From the NCBI RefSeq assembly GCF_043641665.1, contig NC_092186.1:17937001-18001000 (forward strand): a stretch of 64,000 nt of DNA, read 5' to 3'. This DNA comes from Enoplosus armatus. Its lineage: Eukaryota > Chordata > Actinopteri > Centrarchiformes > Enoplosidae. Under the pieces are notes generated by a model, which worked only from the letters and a program-made list of their open reading frames with translations, ran no database searches and was not told the DNA's origin. The position numbers were made by a program, and so were the translations under genes. Below, piece by piece: positions 11,360 through 23,620 of this stretch. Position 1 is the stretch's first letter, and every line of letters begins with the position of its first letter.

Positions 11360-11480
11360 TACTGGCTTGCCTGTCGCCCCAGGGGAGTATGGCTAACGGC
11401 ATTATGACTGGACGGGTGACAGTAGCATTTTTACCCGAAAACAGCCCAGCACTTCCTTTTCAAGATTTAAAAGCCTGTCG
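11360..11480. promoter_or_regulatory. candidate conserved non-coding element
   Basis: A short island of unique sequence (ggctaacggcattatgac, then gggtgacagtagc) with a tgacag-type MEIS/TGIF word, between AT-rich flanks. Weak support on its own. It gains weight from the neighbouring islands. Confidence 0.25.
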
Positions 11481-11679
11481 TGCAGCATCATTCTGGTGTA
11501 AGATACTGGTTATGCATTCATACACACACACGCTCACTCACACCCCATCGTTATGAAAGCAAAACCCTGCCTCTGCAAAATGGGTCATACACTGCAGTCA
11601 CTTTATCTCAGCAAATGTATTGTGCCTGTGTGAGTGGTAGACATGCGCATGTGTGATTACACATCAAAGGCAAGTCTCC

Positions 11680-12400
11680 AATATTAAAGCATGGATGTCT
11701 TCGCTGAAACGGGACTTGAGCAAGTCGAACCATTCAATGTTTTCGGGGGTTGCGAGCATGTATGATATAGTTAGCCCTGAGATCCGAAATGTCAGTCTTT
11801 CTTTAATGCCTTTTAACAGCCAAGGGGAAGGTGCTCTTGCTCTAAAATAAACTCCAGTAGCGTCATTTTTATTCTACCGCAGTGCCCTGTATGCCTTATA
11901 CGTCAGCGATTTCGAGCAAACATTCGAACACATAGGATTTGTCCCGAACACAGAAAAACCATTCACCCTTGGTTCGTGTAGGGAGATACACAGACAGGCT
12001 AATAGGTAGATGCACACTTGCAGATATTTATCCACTGTGGAGTGAATTTGAGCAGTGGGGTTCAAAGCCGTGCCAGTCAAAGAGGGAAGACAGCTCTGTG
12101 CCGCCGTCTTATAGACCCATCACTGTGCAAGCTAATCTGCGGCGCGTTCCAGCCCTATATTTAGACCAATGTTTTGTGAACACTTAGCATAATTCGCTGA
12201 GACGAAAGGAGCTTTTCGAGGCTGTTAACCTCGTCTCTTTAAAATTCATTTGGAGTTTTTTCCGCTGCGCATTCCAAAAACACCTGTTCTCGCCTTTGTC
12301 GTTCTATGAAATACTCTCCGTTTCGATGAGGAAATAGTTTGTTATGAATGGAGATTATGGTGCAGCGTGACTGTGAGAACACGCTGGATGTGAGGAGGTG
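11680..12400. promoter_or_regulatory. candidate large conserved element upstream of the promoter
   Basis: Nearly 700 bp free of simple repeats with scattered CpGs (about 11690-11960, 12050-12160 and 12190-12400). Its words include ctttaatg, cgtcatttttatt, tatacgtcagcg (CRE-like) and gttaacc. Small inverted segments occur near 12198-12236 (gagacg... paired with ...cgtctc; cgagg paired with cctcg). It lies 2.2-2.9 kb upstream of the minus-strand first exon. No frame makes sense as a gene. Confidence 0.4.
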
Positions 12401-12409
12401 GTTGATTCT

Positions 12410-15290
12410 CTCAGCGGCTCACAAGTTAATTGGTATTATCTGAAATCAGTTCAAAAAACTGTGTGAATTTAGATTTAATAAGTGCCCTCACTGTCTCGTA
12501 CACCCAATTTATGTCTGTAGTTATCATCTTCATTACACTCATCTCCATCATCACATGGTTTAACACCACATCCCACTGATCATGTCCATATGAATTTAAA
12601 GGAAGCAAATATTCCTGGAATAACACTACACCTGGTAATAATTCAGTCCCATTTATTATTATCCAGGGAGTACAGCCGGTTTAAGTCCATGTGTGAAAGC
12701 TTGTGTGTGTGCGTGTACGTGTGTGAGTACCAAATGCTCTGATCTGGTCCAGGTGGGCCAGAGGGAGTTGGTCATACTAAAAGCCTTTACCTCCATCTGC
12801 TGTGTGGCCCGCACAAACACCCACATTTACACACAAACACACAGACAGGATGGACTGTCTGGTTCAAAAGCCTGTCCCTTAAGCATTAAACGCTATACAC
12901 TTTGGCCACAGAAACACGCCACACTGGGGGCCTGCATGGCATCTGCCTCCCAGCTCCCGGAGCCAAGGCATGGGGCTGAGGGAGGGGCCTGGGGCCGAGA
13001 TAAGCTCTTCCTCCCCTGGTCACCGCTACGCCGTGGGGACCGGACAGGCCTGGAGCCTCAGCTGAGCACCGCTGATAATATCCACATGAGTGTACGTGTG
13101 TGTGTGTGGTTGGATGGATGGGTGTGTGTTGAAAAGGAGAGGCTCGGTTTAGGGGATGTTACCCAAATAGTCAAATATCACAGCTAAGACAAAAATGTCC
13201 CTGAAGTATTCAAAGTTGTGCAGTTTGGTGCCAAATGTTCACAGAAGTGTGTACAGATATGTTTCCTTCTGAGAAATGCCTTTTCAGAATCACGAAAACA
13301 AAACTTATAAAGACACAACAAATTGCAATTCTGCAAAAATGTGCAAATAACTAATTTAATCTGGAACTGAACTCTGACTCCTTGATTTTCCTTACAAAGT
13401 GTTCCAGAGTAAGTAGCCCTGTTTAGAAAAGATTTCACATTGAGTGACATTATGGTAATGGTCTTATCTGCCTTGTTTCAGTGTTGATATTCTCACAAAA
13501 ACCTGCACGAGAAACAAATGAATTTGCAGATTGTCGTACTTCTTTGAAGGAAAAAACAATTTTAGTATGAAACATCTGTCAGGCAGGGAAAGACAAAGCG
13601 TGTAATAAGTACAGTACATTACACTCAATACATTTGACAATGACATGAAACAATGCTGCTTTCACAATGGCCCTCATTGTAATTTTTCATTCTTTGTATT
13701 TTTTTTGCTGTACCCTCATTTGCGGTGTAAGATTAATTGCCTTTCTGCTAACAGCAAATCAGTCTGTTCTTGTTCACTTGTTCTAATTCATTGTTTATTT
13801 AACATGAGTGTAATCTAGTCCTTTGTCGAATGACAGAAAATGGTCCCTCTTTGTTCAGCAGCACTGACCTTATCATTTTAACTTGTCATATTGGAATACT
13901 CATTTACTCGTCATGTTAAGAGTCGCCTCACGTAATGAACCAGTGAGGCAAATTAAATTAATTCTGGGCTACTTTTAATCGTGTTGATGTTTCGAATAAC
14001 AGTGCATGACAAAAAGGTCTGGATGATGACAGAAACACTAATTGGTAAAAAGATGTTTTTTGAGATGATAATTCTTGATATTAAAATATGATAATATCAT
14101 GATATTGCATAAGATGAAGACCAGGAGGGGACTTTATGCACTATATAATATATGACAGTCTCTTTAACATCCACACCAAATGAGCAGTATTTCTTAAATG
14201 TGTTATGTGTTAGCATCAGCTAATCCTTATCACATTGATTTTAAGAAGTAAATCTAATAATTAACCATAAATGATTCAAATCACTGGACAGCAGCTTCTA
14301 CTTTGCGTTTTACATTTTGTGTTATTGGTCAGATATAGTGGGACATTTTGTGATTCTTTTCCATCACAAAACAGGAAGAGGTCACTTTTGTTCCTTTGAT
14401 TTTTTGGAGCGAGTGGAAAAAGTCACTTACAACTAATTTATCCTCTTAGCAAAGCCAAAGAGACAAATGTTGACTGGGGAAGCTCTTTTCTCTTTGTGGT
14501 AGGAAGCAACAGGGTTTATGGGAGATGTGGTTTCAGAGAAAAAACACCACCAACAATACCAGTGTTGTGAGAAATACTTAGTTTTGGGGACCTCTATTAA
14601 GCCTTTCACCACGAGTGCCTTATTCTCTATAAGGTTTATGTTTCAGCAGCAATTGCATCAAGTAAAATTCCTGCACACTGATTACATTTAGTGATTCTCT
14701 GGTGTCCAGCCTGGAGGTCCAAGTCGTTTAATTACAATGTCCTGGGTGTAAAATCCAGCCAAAGATGTTTTTCATGTCATTCCGTATTTCCTGTTGCTCA
14801 CCACTGTCAACCAAGGCAAAAATTAAAAGAAGTCTTTCTGCTTTTGCTCAGACAGTTGCTTTCATGAGTGAGACATACAGATCTAACCACTGTAGAAGAC
14901 CCACTTTTTATTACTGGATGCTTGCTGCTGCATTGTGTTTGATCCTTAGAAGAATTGCTTTGATGAAAAAAAAACTTTTTTTTTTTTCTCTCAACTTCTT
15001 CCTGCTTGTGGAAAGCCTTGAGTCAGTGTACTCTACTGCACACTTCAACTGCATATCAGTCAAGTGATAATAATTATCTGCAATAAGATGCAGGGTGAAT
15101 GTGTGAAGGGAGACTTTTCAAGTGTTTAACAAAGGTTGCTAGTTTTTAACTCCAGGCAACTGTGTGATGAGTTGTGGCTGTGCTGCCGCCTGGTTGGGAG
15201 ACTTGCCATATTAAATGAAGAATAGCGAACATGGTGTAACATACCGTAGCTTGTCGTGTGTGTAACCCTCAGAGTTAGAGCGTGTGTTTT
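12410..15290. other. non-coding stretch with GT/CA-rich patches
   Basis: Holds degenerate GT/CA runs (about 12700-12730, 12815-12850, 13090-13130), a GC-rich patch at 12930-13080 that could be regulatory, and otherwise AT-rich unique sequence. A 164-codon frame (12693-13187 plus) passes through these GT/CA runs and has no recognisable domain. A T-run lies at 14972-14985. Confidence 0.3.
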
Positions 15291-15296
15291 GACAGG

Positions 15297-15540
15297 GGGA
15301 GAGAGAGAGAGCGAGAGAGAGACATAGACATACAAAGAAATACCCAGAGATCCAGGTCAGCTGTGAGGCCTCAGCTGGAGTGGAGGGCTACACCTGTCGG
15401 CGCCCGGGGGCCTCTCTCTCTTTCTGTCCAGCTGGACGTGCGGGAGCCTCTCAACCCCCCACCCAGCCTCCACCTCCCGGATCCAGGCCAGTTCAGCCCA
15501 GCCATGCGTGGCCATCTCTGGGAATTCATTCCGGATGCTT
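15297..15540. other. (GA)n tract followed by GC-rich patch
   Basis: A short (GA)n run (about 15297-15323) precedes a GC-rich stretch with CpGs (15380-15490). The overlapping plus-strand frames are proline/serine-rich by composition and have no recognisable domain. Confidence 0.35.
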
Positions 15541-15739
15541 CCTGTTCATTGCATCCACTCCTCTCTCTCTCTACTTTCTCTATCTATCACTCCACCCCCA
15601 CAACCCCCCATCTACATGTCTTCCTCTTAACTATCTGTTCCATAAACCATCTCTATTTTCTCACGCACATGCTGAAACTACTCATTTGTCTCTACTTTTT
15701 TTTTTACACATTTTAATATCTAAATTATGCCCCCTGGTC

Positions 15740-18560
15740 TAGAATTTAGCAAACTAAATTACATTTAAAGTCCAAATTTAAACGCATTCAAATCAGGATA
15801 ATTCTGATTTAAATGCCTAAAGTGTAAAAACCACAAAAACACCCAAAAAAATAGTATCTGATTTTTGGAGATCACACAGTATCAAAAATCTTCCTGCCAA
15901 TGTCTGACCTGGATTTAAACCTCCAGCGTTGGAGTTATAGCCCACATACCATTGGCATTGTCACACTTCTTTCCTGAGACTGGCTGGCAGAAATGAGCGG
16001 CTTACTTTGTTGGGAAAGACGATGGCACGAATATCCAAAGTTTTCCTTTTCATTCTAAAGTTTCAACGGGAACCACTGAGGAGTGTGGAACACATTCCCA
16101 CCACTCCTGACTCCTGCTGTGCATCCAAAGCCTCCTTTCAACACAGTCAGCGGAGGCAGCAGCTGGAAACATTAAAATGCTACTACAAGCATCCTCTTTA
16201 TTCTGACATTGTGTCAGTAGCCTATTTTTCCAAATAGTGCCTGTACTGTAAAATTGTAACACTATAGTATTGCTACAGTGTTGACTATGTTTGCTGTGTC
16301 AGATGAGCAGGGGGGAAATGACGCTCAAGGCTACATATTCTACGTATAAGTTAAAACAATACATTCAGGTCACTGAACCACATGTGAGCCCTTTCTAAAG
16401 TTGAGGTATTGAACAGCAGCATACAAAACATTATATGAAAGGGCTACATGTTGGTGCCTATCTGTTGCTACAGCATTGATATATGTCCATTATTTGCAAT
16501 TTGGATCAATATGTATCTGCACCAGCCACATACAGGTTGTGTATTGAACACAGAATTAAGACTGGGGTCAAAGGTCTTATCTGATTTCTGGTTTCTCTCA
16601 ATAACTGTGCCTCAAATGTCAAAAAATCAGACAAACCATAAAAAGACTTTAACTCAGACACAGTGCTAAATGTTTTACAAATCATAACAATATAACATTT
16701 ATCACTGTGCAGTTTAGAGCAAACTCAGGGCAAGTCATAGCAATAAAATTGGGATTCAATCAAAAGATGAAAACACTACAGTTGATACTTTACTTCAAGC
16801 GCAGGACTCCACAAAGAGTAGCTCTGTCATCAGCACTGAGGATCCGAACAAAACCCAATACATGTTGCCATGTTTTATGAAAATGAAAAAAGCAGCTTTC
16901 TGTCTGGCCTCATTTTGGCAGTCTGTGCAGAAATACCAGTGGAAATAATACCTTAATTATTAATTATATTCTAATTTTTCATCTAAAAAAGAACACAACA
17001 AATGCCATCGAACATGTTCATTGGTCACTGCAAAAACATTGGATTTTTTATTACAATCCCCCTTGCACCCTAAATGGAATGTTTTTTGAATTGCCTGCTT
17101 TTCTCCTCATAAAATGTTAGCTTTTAGTAATATTCAGTCATTCACCATACATAGATGAAGCACAGGGATTACATTGCGTCAGTGTGCCACTTGGTTTGCC
17201 ATTCGATTCAGGTCATTCTAGAGTCCATTAATTCCTACTATAAACAGAAATGCAACAGAAATGAGTGTGTTCTGTCTCCCACCACAATAAGATCTCTTTT
17301 TATTTAGAGCTGCAAAACCTGCTATTTGCTTTCTCGTAATGGAGAATGTGTAAAAATATATTGGGCACACAGGACAAAAGAAAGATAACAGTAATGGATT
17401 TGGTTGAACATGATAGCAGTCAACTGTCAACCTGTAATAAACTGTGCAATGTAAAAAACGTGGACATGGTTTAATGCTCCATGGCTTCTTCTGTGTTACA
17501 ATTGATTTTCAGATAATTGGCATTAACAATAAAACACCAGCAGCCAGCTGCTGTCAGTCTCTCGTAAACTATAATGTTGGTATTTTTCTGTTGGATATCT
17601 AAAAGGTGTCCTGGCTGGTTTATGCCTTGTATAAACTTGTAAAAATCTGCCATTTAACCTCACCGAATCTCCATTTTGTCCCACAGCAAGATGGAGCTGA
17701 GGGTTGAATAACAGTAAGCTTATTCTGCTGCTGCACTCACACCACTTCCTATCCTACACGCCGGCTACTGAATTATTCAACTGTTTGTACCTGTGAGGCA
17801 AGCAGGGCCTGTTAAGGGCTGCCCCGGTATGATCTATAATTAAATATAATGCAACATGAAAGTGCATAAGACATGAGACTAGGGTTTGGACAAGTCACTC
17901 AGACTTCCTCCTAGTTATCCATTTTGCGTCGGTTCATATGCTGACAGCAGCTGTTTTTTTGTGTGTATTTATTTTAGAAGCTTTTTCAGCCTTGTGCACA
18001 CTGTAATGTTTTTTCTTCTTTGCTTGGCTACTCTCTGAGTCAGTGGTCCTGAATGTTTGCTATAAGCAGTTGACATTTGGAGGGCAATAAGATCATGTCA
18101 TGTTTGATTACGCTATTATTGTCTCGCTGTTCTCAAAGTACACAGTATTCCACTCAATAGGGCCCCTGTCTCTTGCAGTATGTTTGTTTTGTTCCCCCTA
18201 GCAGCTCAATCATAAAGCCTTTCAAAGCTCACACTCAGAAATAATCCTGCTGTGCATTTAGAAATATGACCATAACAAAACAGTTTACAGGCTCTCTAAA
18301 TTGACCATTTGGGATACATAAAACCCAGCATCCGTCCATTGTTCCCAGCAAGCGTCCAACTCTCCCGGAGGTAGATGCAAACAGTTACCTCAACCACAAC
18401 CACACAGAAATTGACGTGCTTCCCAAAGTTTAGGACAAAGGACATGTTTTCAGATTTTCTTTGATTCAATGCTAAAATCACTGACATCTTAGACTGTGAA
18501 AAAAAGATACTTAGCAAAATCAGTATAGACATTTACTATATGAGGAAACCTTAGTGACAG
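15740..18560. other. AT-rich non-coding stretch
   Basis: Unique AT-rich sequence with scattered short frames of at most 76 codons. There are no CpG islands and no repeat family I can name. I see nothing to annotate. Confidence 0.3.
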
Positions 18561-18584
18561 TTGAAGGCCTTAACCTTGCATGCA

Positions 18585-18616
18585 TACACACACAGACACG
18601 CACACACACACACACC
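18585..18616 (+). repeat. (CA)n microsatellite, interrupted
   Basis: acacacacagacacgcacacacacacacacc, a short impure CA run. Confidence 0.85.
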
Positions 18617-18770
18617 ACAGTGGGATCCTCGCATCTGTCCAAATGTGAACAGTAATATCTCCACCTTGCAGGCGGCTGCGGGGAGGGAAGGCTTAGCGGC
18701 TCGCTCACTTTCTTCCTTCACTGGCTGTGAAGTGGAGTCTGAGGTGTCAGGAGTTTTTTTTTTCCTCCAT

Positions 18771-18829
18771 CCCCCTCTCTCCCTCTCTCTCTCTCCCCTC
18801 TCTCTCTCTCTCCCTCTCTCTCTCTATCA

Positions 18830-18854
<25 letters not shown>
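18771..18854 (+). repeat. (CT)n polypyrimidine tract
   Basis: About 84 bp of CT dinucleotides with CCC interruptions. One strand is all pyrimidine, giving triplex (H-DNA) potential. It produces spurious Ser-Leu repeat frames on the plus strand. Confidence 0.95.
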
Positions 18855-18861
<7 letters not shown>

Positions 18862-19425
18862 TTTCACAGTGAGTACGTCTCTATAGTGGTTGAGTCTGTG
18901 CTTTACAGGGAACACTGCAAGCGCCTGATAAGAGGCTGAAAGCAGATATATACATCCTGGAGTGAGCTACAGATACACAGTCAGGGAGACGGTGAACAGA
19001 TCACATACATTATGTTTCTAGGATTTACATGTGGCATATGATACAGAGGTGTTAGCATAGGGTGATTGTAAAAGGCTGGCTAACTTCTGTCTTTGCACCT
19101 AAAAGCATGGCGAAGGGATACTAAGTGTTTGTGAGGATACATTTTGACAAAAAATAAAAAAGATGCCATGCCATGTCTTATTTTGCTCCCAGAAAAATTG
19201 AATTGACCCTTCCATCACTGTTGTGCCAAAAAAATTATAAAAATAATTTCCGTCAACAGGCAATATAAACAGAGAGAGTGTTTATTCCCTCCAGCCATGC
19301 GCTGGGAGTATTTAGAGTTGCACCCCCCAGACAAGCTTTTACCTCTTCCCCTTTATAAAGACCCAGCAATTACTCTGGTTTGCTGACACCCTGAATACCA
19401 ATACAACAATGCCTCTTCTTTCTAA

Positions 19426-19456
<31 letters not shown>

Positions 19457-19460
19457 ACAC
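19426..19460 (+). repeat. poly-C followed by (CA)n
   Basis: 17 consecutive C residues (19426-19442) run straight into nine CA units. A compound repeat prone to length polymorphism and assembly error. Confidence 0.95.
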
Positions 19461-19519
19461 ATCTTACTACCACCTTCCCCACCCAAACACCCCACTCACC
19501 CCCCTTATTCCCCTCAAAT

Positions 19520-19600
19520 ACAAAGTTGCCCACGGTTGCCATGGCTACCGCAGGAGTTCATAAATCCAGGCGCAGAGGGACTCTTCATTCCTTGAAATTA
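19520..19600. promoter_or_regulatory. candidate element with RFX X-box
   Basis: ggttgccatggctacc at 19534-19549 matches the RFX-family X-box core (GTTGCCATGGCAAC) at 13 of 14 positions and is nearly dyad-symmetric. The flanks are unique sequence between the poly-C/CA repeat and a G-rich tract. RFX sites drive ciliary and MHC-type promoters. No gene start is evident here, so this may be an enhancer or chance. Confidence 0.3.
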
Positions 19601-19739
19601 TCAGGAGAATGTTTTTTTCAGTGGGGGGTGGGGGGTAGTGGTGACACGGGACATAGGATGGAGGATTTGGATGAAGGAGGTAGAGGGGATAGAGTGGGTG
19701 AGGCTGGGAGGAAGCCCGTCCCTCTCCTCCACCACGTGT

Positions 19740-19812
19740 CCCGCTGAAGCAGATGGTGCCGTGTGGCTCTGCCATGCCACCGCGGCCGCCTTCTGAGGAC
19801 TGCTGCCATAAG
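19740..19812 (+). other. exon-like CpG patch with donor-like end (weak)
   Basis: A CpG-bearing patch (accgcggccgcc) ends at aggcag followed by GTTAGT from about 19819. A short frame, read from the ATG at 19753 (MVPCGSAMPPRPPSEDCC...), is open up to that site. The minus strand is open through the same patch as well, so the frame has little weight. It could be part of a non-coding transcript, or nothing. Confidence 0.15.
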
Positions 19813-20682
19813 GAGGCAGGTTAGTAGGAGATTTGGGGTGACAGTGTTTGGCATGGGCTACAAAGTGAAGATGTAGGGAGGGAAAAAGCGCTCGGCGCCT
19901 TGGGCTGACACAAAGGTAAGCTGCTGTTATGTTCCTGTCTCTGTGATTTAGTGCCCATGTGGTGCAAGGAGTCGAAAGCAAAGGTAGCTTTCAGGTTCAG
20001 GGTTCCAGTACCATGCTGCGCTGCATCACGCTGTGCATTTTAGTTTTGATGATAAAAAACTTCAATGGTTATGTCATTCAATGATTGTGTCTGACTGTGT
20101 ATTTGCAGTTTTACACCTTACTATATTTTCCCCCATGAACCAAAAATGCATCTTAATAAATAGCTTCTTTATATCTGTGCTCAACTCTTGAACTCTGGAT
20201 AGTTTCTGTTTCATTTATGAGACAAAAAAATAATATTACTCATTATGGTATTTTAAAGACAAGCATCAGATTCTACTGTACATTGTCTGCATCTGGATCC
20301 CATCAGCTGAAGTGATTTATATACGGAAAATTGGTTTGTGGCACGAAACACAAACTCAACTTTTTCTGTTTCCAACATGACAATTTCACTGTGTAGTCAT
20401 AATAATATTTCAAGTTAACTTCAGAATTTGTTTTGCTTGAAACAAGGATTTGTTATCTGTTTTTACACTTCCTTGGGTAAAGGGATTTTCAACAGGTGAT
20501 ATTATAATATAATATTCTTGATTAAAAGTGTCCCTATCAACAAATGTGGGTGACACTGAAGGAGACCGCATGTGTGACGCTATGACGTTTTGTCTTTAAA
20601 TGTAGTTTTATGTCATGTACACCTTTTAGCTCTGTACTGTGCCACTCTCCCTGTCCCTACACCAATTCCTCCCTTGAAGACT

Positions 20683-20688
20683 AATAAA
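20683..20688 (+). other. isolated poly(A) signal-like hexamer
   Basis: aataaa in the context gactaataaagttgttttat, preceded by a C/T-rich stretch with 3'-UTR-like texture and followed by a T-rich stretch. It could end a plus-strand transcript. A single hexamer is weak evidence. Confidence 0.15.
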
Positions 20689-20959
20689 GTTGTTTTATAT
20701 GATTTTGCCATCATTCAACCGTAAGTGAAAGATATCATTTGAGACTCTGACCAATTACATCCATTCTGACATCCTGTGCCAGGAGATGACAGGCCAGCCT
20801 CGGTGAGAACATTGTGTACAGGCCTGAGCATGGCGGGGTGGAGATGTGGGGTCGGGTGGGGGTGGCGGGTTGGACTGAGGGTGGGGGGGTGTAGGGGGTC
20901 ATCTGCCTGAATACTCCTGCACACATCCTGACATGCTGTATCCGTCTGTCTCCCTCCCT

Positions 20960-21350
20960 CTTTGCTGTCACATGCTAACTCTCATGCACACATTAGCCTC
21001 CCACGTGCATTAAACCCATCTGCAGTCTGTGCCTTCTGCACACACGTTAACAGCATAATCACTTCGAAAAACATAAAACACACACAACTGCAGCCTTTGA
21101 TGCATGGCCTCACACATGCACATGTATACACTGGCTTTCCAGCACACTCTATGCACTGTATGCACCACTGCACTCTTAAACACACACACACACAAATGCA
21201 CACACAGACACACCAGCCCCTCTCAATCCGTGGCCTGGAAGAATGGAGCCACTGTGCAGCGAGGCAGCGAGCAGACAAGGGCAGGGCCGGGGTTCTGCAC
21301 GGGCATGTGTGTGTGTGAGAGTGTGTGTGTTGGGGGGTGCAGAGGGCTTG
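20960..21350. repeat. cryptic CA/GT-rich region
   Basis: Degenerate CA-rich sequence (short pure runs near 21178-21195) turns into GT-rich sequence (21305-21332). The facing polarity could fold back weakly. Several frames of 67-118 codons here are products of this low complexity. Confidence 0.6.
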
Positions 21351-21633
21351 GAAATGTGGGTAGGTTTTGGGAGGGGCCCTGGCCTATACGTCTGAAATGC
21401 ATTTAAGTAAATAGACAGAGTCGCAAATAGAATCAGCGACATTCTGGGAGTCATATTATGACAAACTGGGAGATCTGTGGTCGTATCTACAGTACAAAGC
21501 CCTTGAAGGATGTGAGAGTTGATCCTTACAGGCCAGTTTGGGAATAAATTATTAAAATCATGGATGTTTCCACGCTAAATTTAGCAGCTTGTCTAAAAGC
21601 AGCACTAAAAAGGATTAGAGCAAAAAAACTGCC

Positions 21634-21961
21634 TTTAAAGAAATGCTGAATGTAAAATGAAAATTCTGTCATTGTCTGCTCACCTTCTTGTCTGAAACTC
21701 CTCTGAAGTTCATATAACCAGCAAACATGACAAGTTAATACCCATAGGTCTATCTGAGCCTTAGGGAAAAATATATAAAAAATATAGGAAATGCATAATT
21801 ATTGGATTTCTGGGCACACACTGCAAATTTGTAAATTTGCTGTAAAAAAACATGAACCTGCTAATCTAGTAGGAACACAAAAAGGCTATTTCTTCTGAAA
21901 TCCTGCAAACTTTACCTGAGTATATAATGAAAGTTCAGTTTTGGTGAACTATGCCTTTAAA
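21634..21961 (+). mobile_element. MITE-like non-autonomous DNA element of a common fish type
   Basis: Begins tttaaagaaatgctga, soon followed by aaaatgaaaattctgtcatt, and ends ttttggtgaactatgcctttaa. These termini match, in memory, a very widespread fish repeat (start 'ttaaaggaatagttcacc... aaaatgaaaattctgtcat', end 'ggtgaactatccctttaa'). Reading the end in reverse complement gives ttaaaggcatagttcacc, a degenerate inverted copy of the start. The sequence gcctttaaa occurs at both boundaries. There is no coding capacity and the copy is clearly old. Confidence 0.6.
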
Positions 21962-22117
21962 ATCTCTTTTTTTTTCTCTTGCTCTAATTTTTGAAGGTAC
22001 TTTGGAGTCAGCCTCTTAACCTGTCACAGTCGTACTTCTACTCCAACATTTAACTGTGATTAAGATTATGAAAGTAAATCTGACTTCACTATGTCAGTGT
22101 TTCTTTTAACTTCTAAG

Positions 22118-22220
22118 CCATTTAGCTGACACTCTTATCCGAAGCTGCTTACACTGAGTGAGCAGGTAGGATGTTACTGTGTTTTGCTCAGGGACACGTC
22201 AGCAGGACACTGCCTTGGGC
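22118..22220 (+). mobile_element. dispersed fish repeat of the 'catttagctgacgctcttatcc' type
   Basis: ccatttagctgacactctt followed by atccgaagctgcttacac, then ttttgctcagggacacgtcagcagg. This is a diverged copy of a repeat scattered through many teleost genomes, whose usual form continues with 'gcgactta' and 'cttgctcaagggcac'. About 100 bp is recognisable. Its class is not clear from this fragment. It lies only about 160 bp after the MITE-like element. Confidence 0.6.
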
Positions 22221-22229
22221 AAAATGTCT

Positions 22230-23340
22230 ACATCATTATATCTCTGACCTCTTTCCATCCAGGTGCCCTGTATGTTATTTTAAACTCTATAAAAAACATA
22301 ATCAGTAGGCATTTTATCGCTCTAATAAAATTGCTCTAACATGTTAGGTAATGTGTGACTTGAGACCTACAGTAAATGTACAGCAATTTCAGATTGATTC
22401 TTTTTCAGAAAAAAATCTTTGATTTTGTTTTCATCTTTAGTCATTTTCTGTGTTTCTGATGTAGTTTCAATCACTAATCCCCTGAACATTGAATTTCTCA
22501 ATGCAATTTGTTGTATCAGGAATTTCTACATTACATCCTCCACTCATCTGCCTGCATGCATTATGGGAGCAGCACAGACAGTCAAAAACAACTACAAATT
22601 GCTGTTTTACAGGGTTTCAATGTTGTGCAGAGCTTCAAAGTTCACGAAACCCAGGTTCCAGTTCAAGAAAGAAAACCACCAAAATGCAGGTGTTCTCTAT
22701 ACAACAGCCGTGTTGTGCAACATTTACATGACATATTCATGCTCATCATCATCCATGTTCACTTGTCATTGCATTTCATTTTGAAATGAAATAAGAAACA
22801 ATGTATGTGGAAGGCCGTTGTTTCCTCAAAGGGAAGGCCCAGGACCGTCTGTGTGGGAAAATTCTGGGTCAACCAATAAACCCTGATTTTCCAACTTGCA
22901 CCAACCACTTGGAGAATGACGTGGTTGTTTTTTTTCCAAATTGTGTGTACCATCACTCCCATATGGTACTTCTTCTCCAGAACAGTTTGTTGTGTGAAAG
23001 GATTTGATTCAAACTTGCAGATGTGTCTTTGTGCCACTTTAAGATGAAAGGAAACACAGTCACTTTTTAATAATGTTTAGAATTATTTTTACTGTGTGGT
23101 TAATGTGTCAGTAAATTTGTTTTTATATATAAATATGAACTCTGAGGCTCTATACTACTTGCGTTTTATGACTTTGAATGTACACCTTTGTAAGAAGGCT
23201 TATGTCAGATGAACTTGCACTGCCGCTTCCAATCATTCAGCCATTATGCCTCATCGTTTCACTCACTGCTCTTTTCTTTTCTTCCTTTTCACTCATCATT
23301 TTCTTTTCAGAGAAGCAGATGTGAATGAGTCTGCCTGTGT
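22230..23340. other. AT-rich non-coding stretch
   Basis: Short overlapping frames at 22419-23037 on both strands have no recognisable domain. I see no repeat family beyond the element to the left. Confidence 0.3.
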
Positions 23341-23355
23341 GCATACACTGTGGTT

Positions 23356-23389
<34 letters not shown>

Positions 23390-23394
23390 GAGAG
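23356..23394 (+). repeat. (GA)n microsatellite
   Basis: About 39 bp of GA with a single gc interruption near the middle. Confidence 0.95.
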
Positions 23395-23439
23395 GGAAGT
23401 TAGCCAACTAGCCCTCTCTTTTGAAACCCAGAGGGCCTG

Positions 23440-23620
23440 GCTGACTCCAGTCTCCAACATGGCTGCCATAAATCAGTGGGAGAAGGAGCTAAGTTAATTG
23501 CACAGGCGTTTATGAAGGAGAAAGCCTTGATTTACTCCAAAAGCTTTACATCTCCCCTGTGGATGTGGAGTGATGAAAGGAGTGGAGCAAGGGAAAAAGG
23601 GAGGAGGGGTATGGTGGTGG
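23440..23620. promoter_or_regulatory. candidate conserved non-coding element
   Basis: Unique sequence after the GA repeat, with aagttaattgcac, tttatga and gcctttgat-like words. The plus-strand frame crossing it (23476-23673, 65 codons) has no recognisable domain. Moderately enhancer-like. Confidence 0.3.

Noticed and set aside
12693..13187. 164-codon plus-strand frame
   Set aside because: Starts and ends in GT/CA-rich simple sequence. The composition explains the lack of stops.
17684..17711. tiny exon between ttttgtcccacag and aaca|gtaagc
   Set aside because: 28 bp in AT-rich sequence without any supporting conservation-like texture. Chance splice-like words are frequent.
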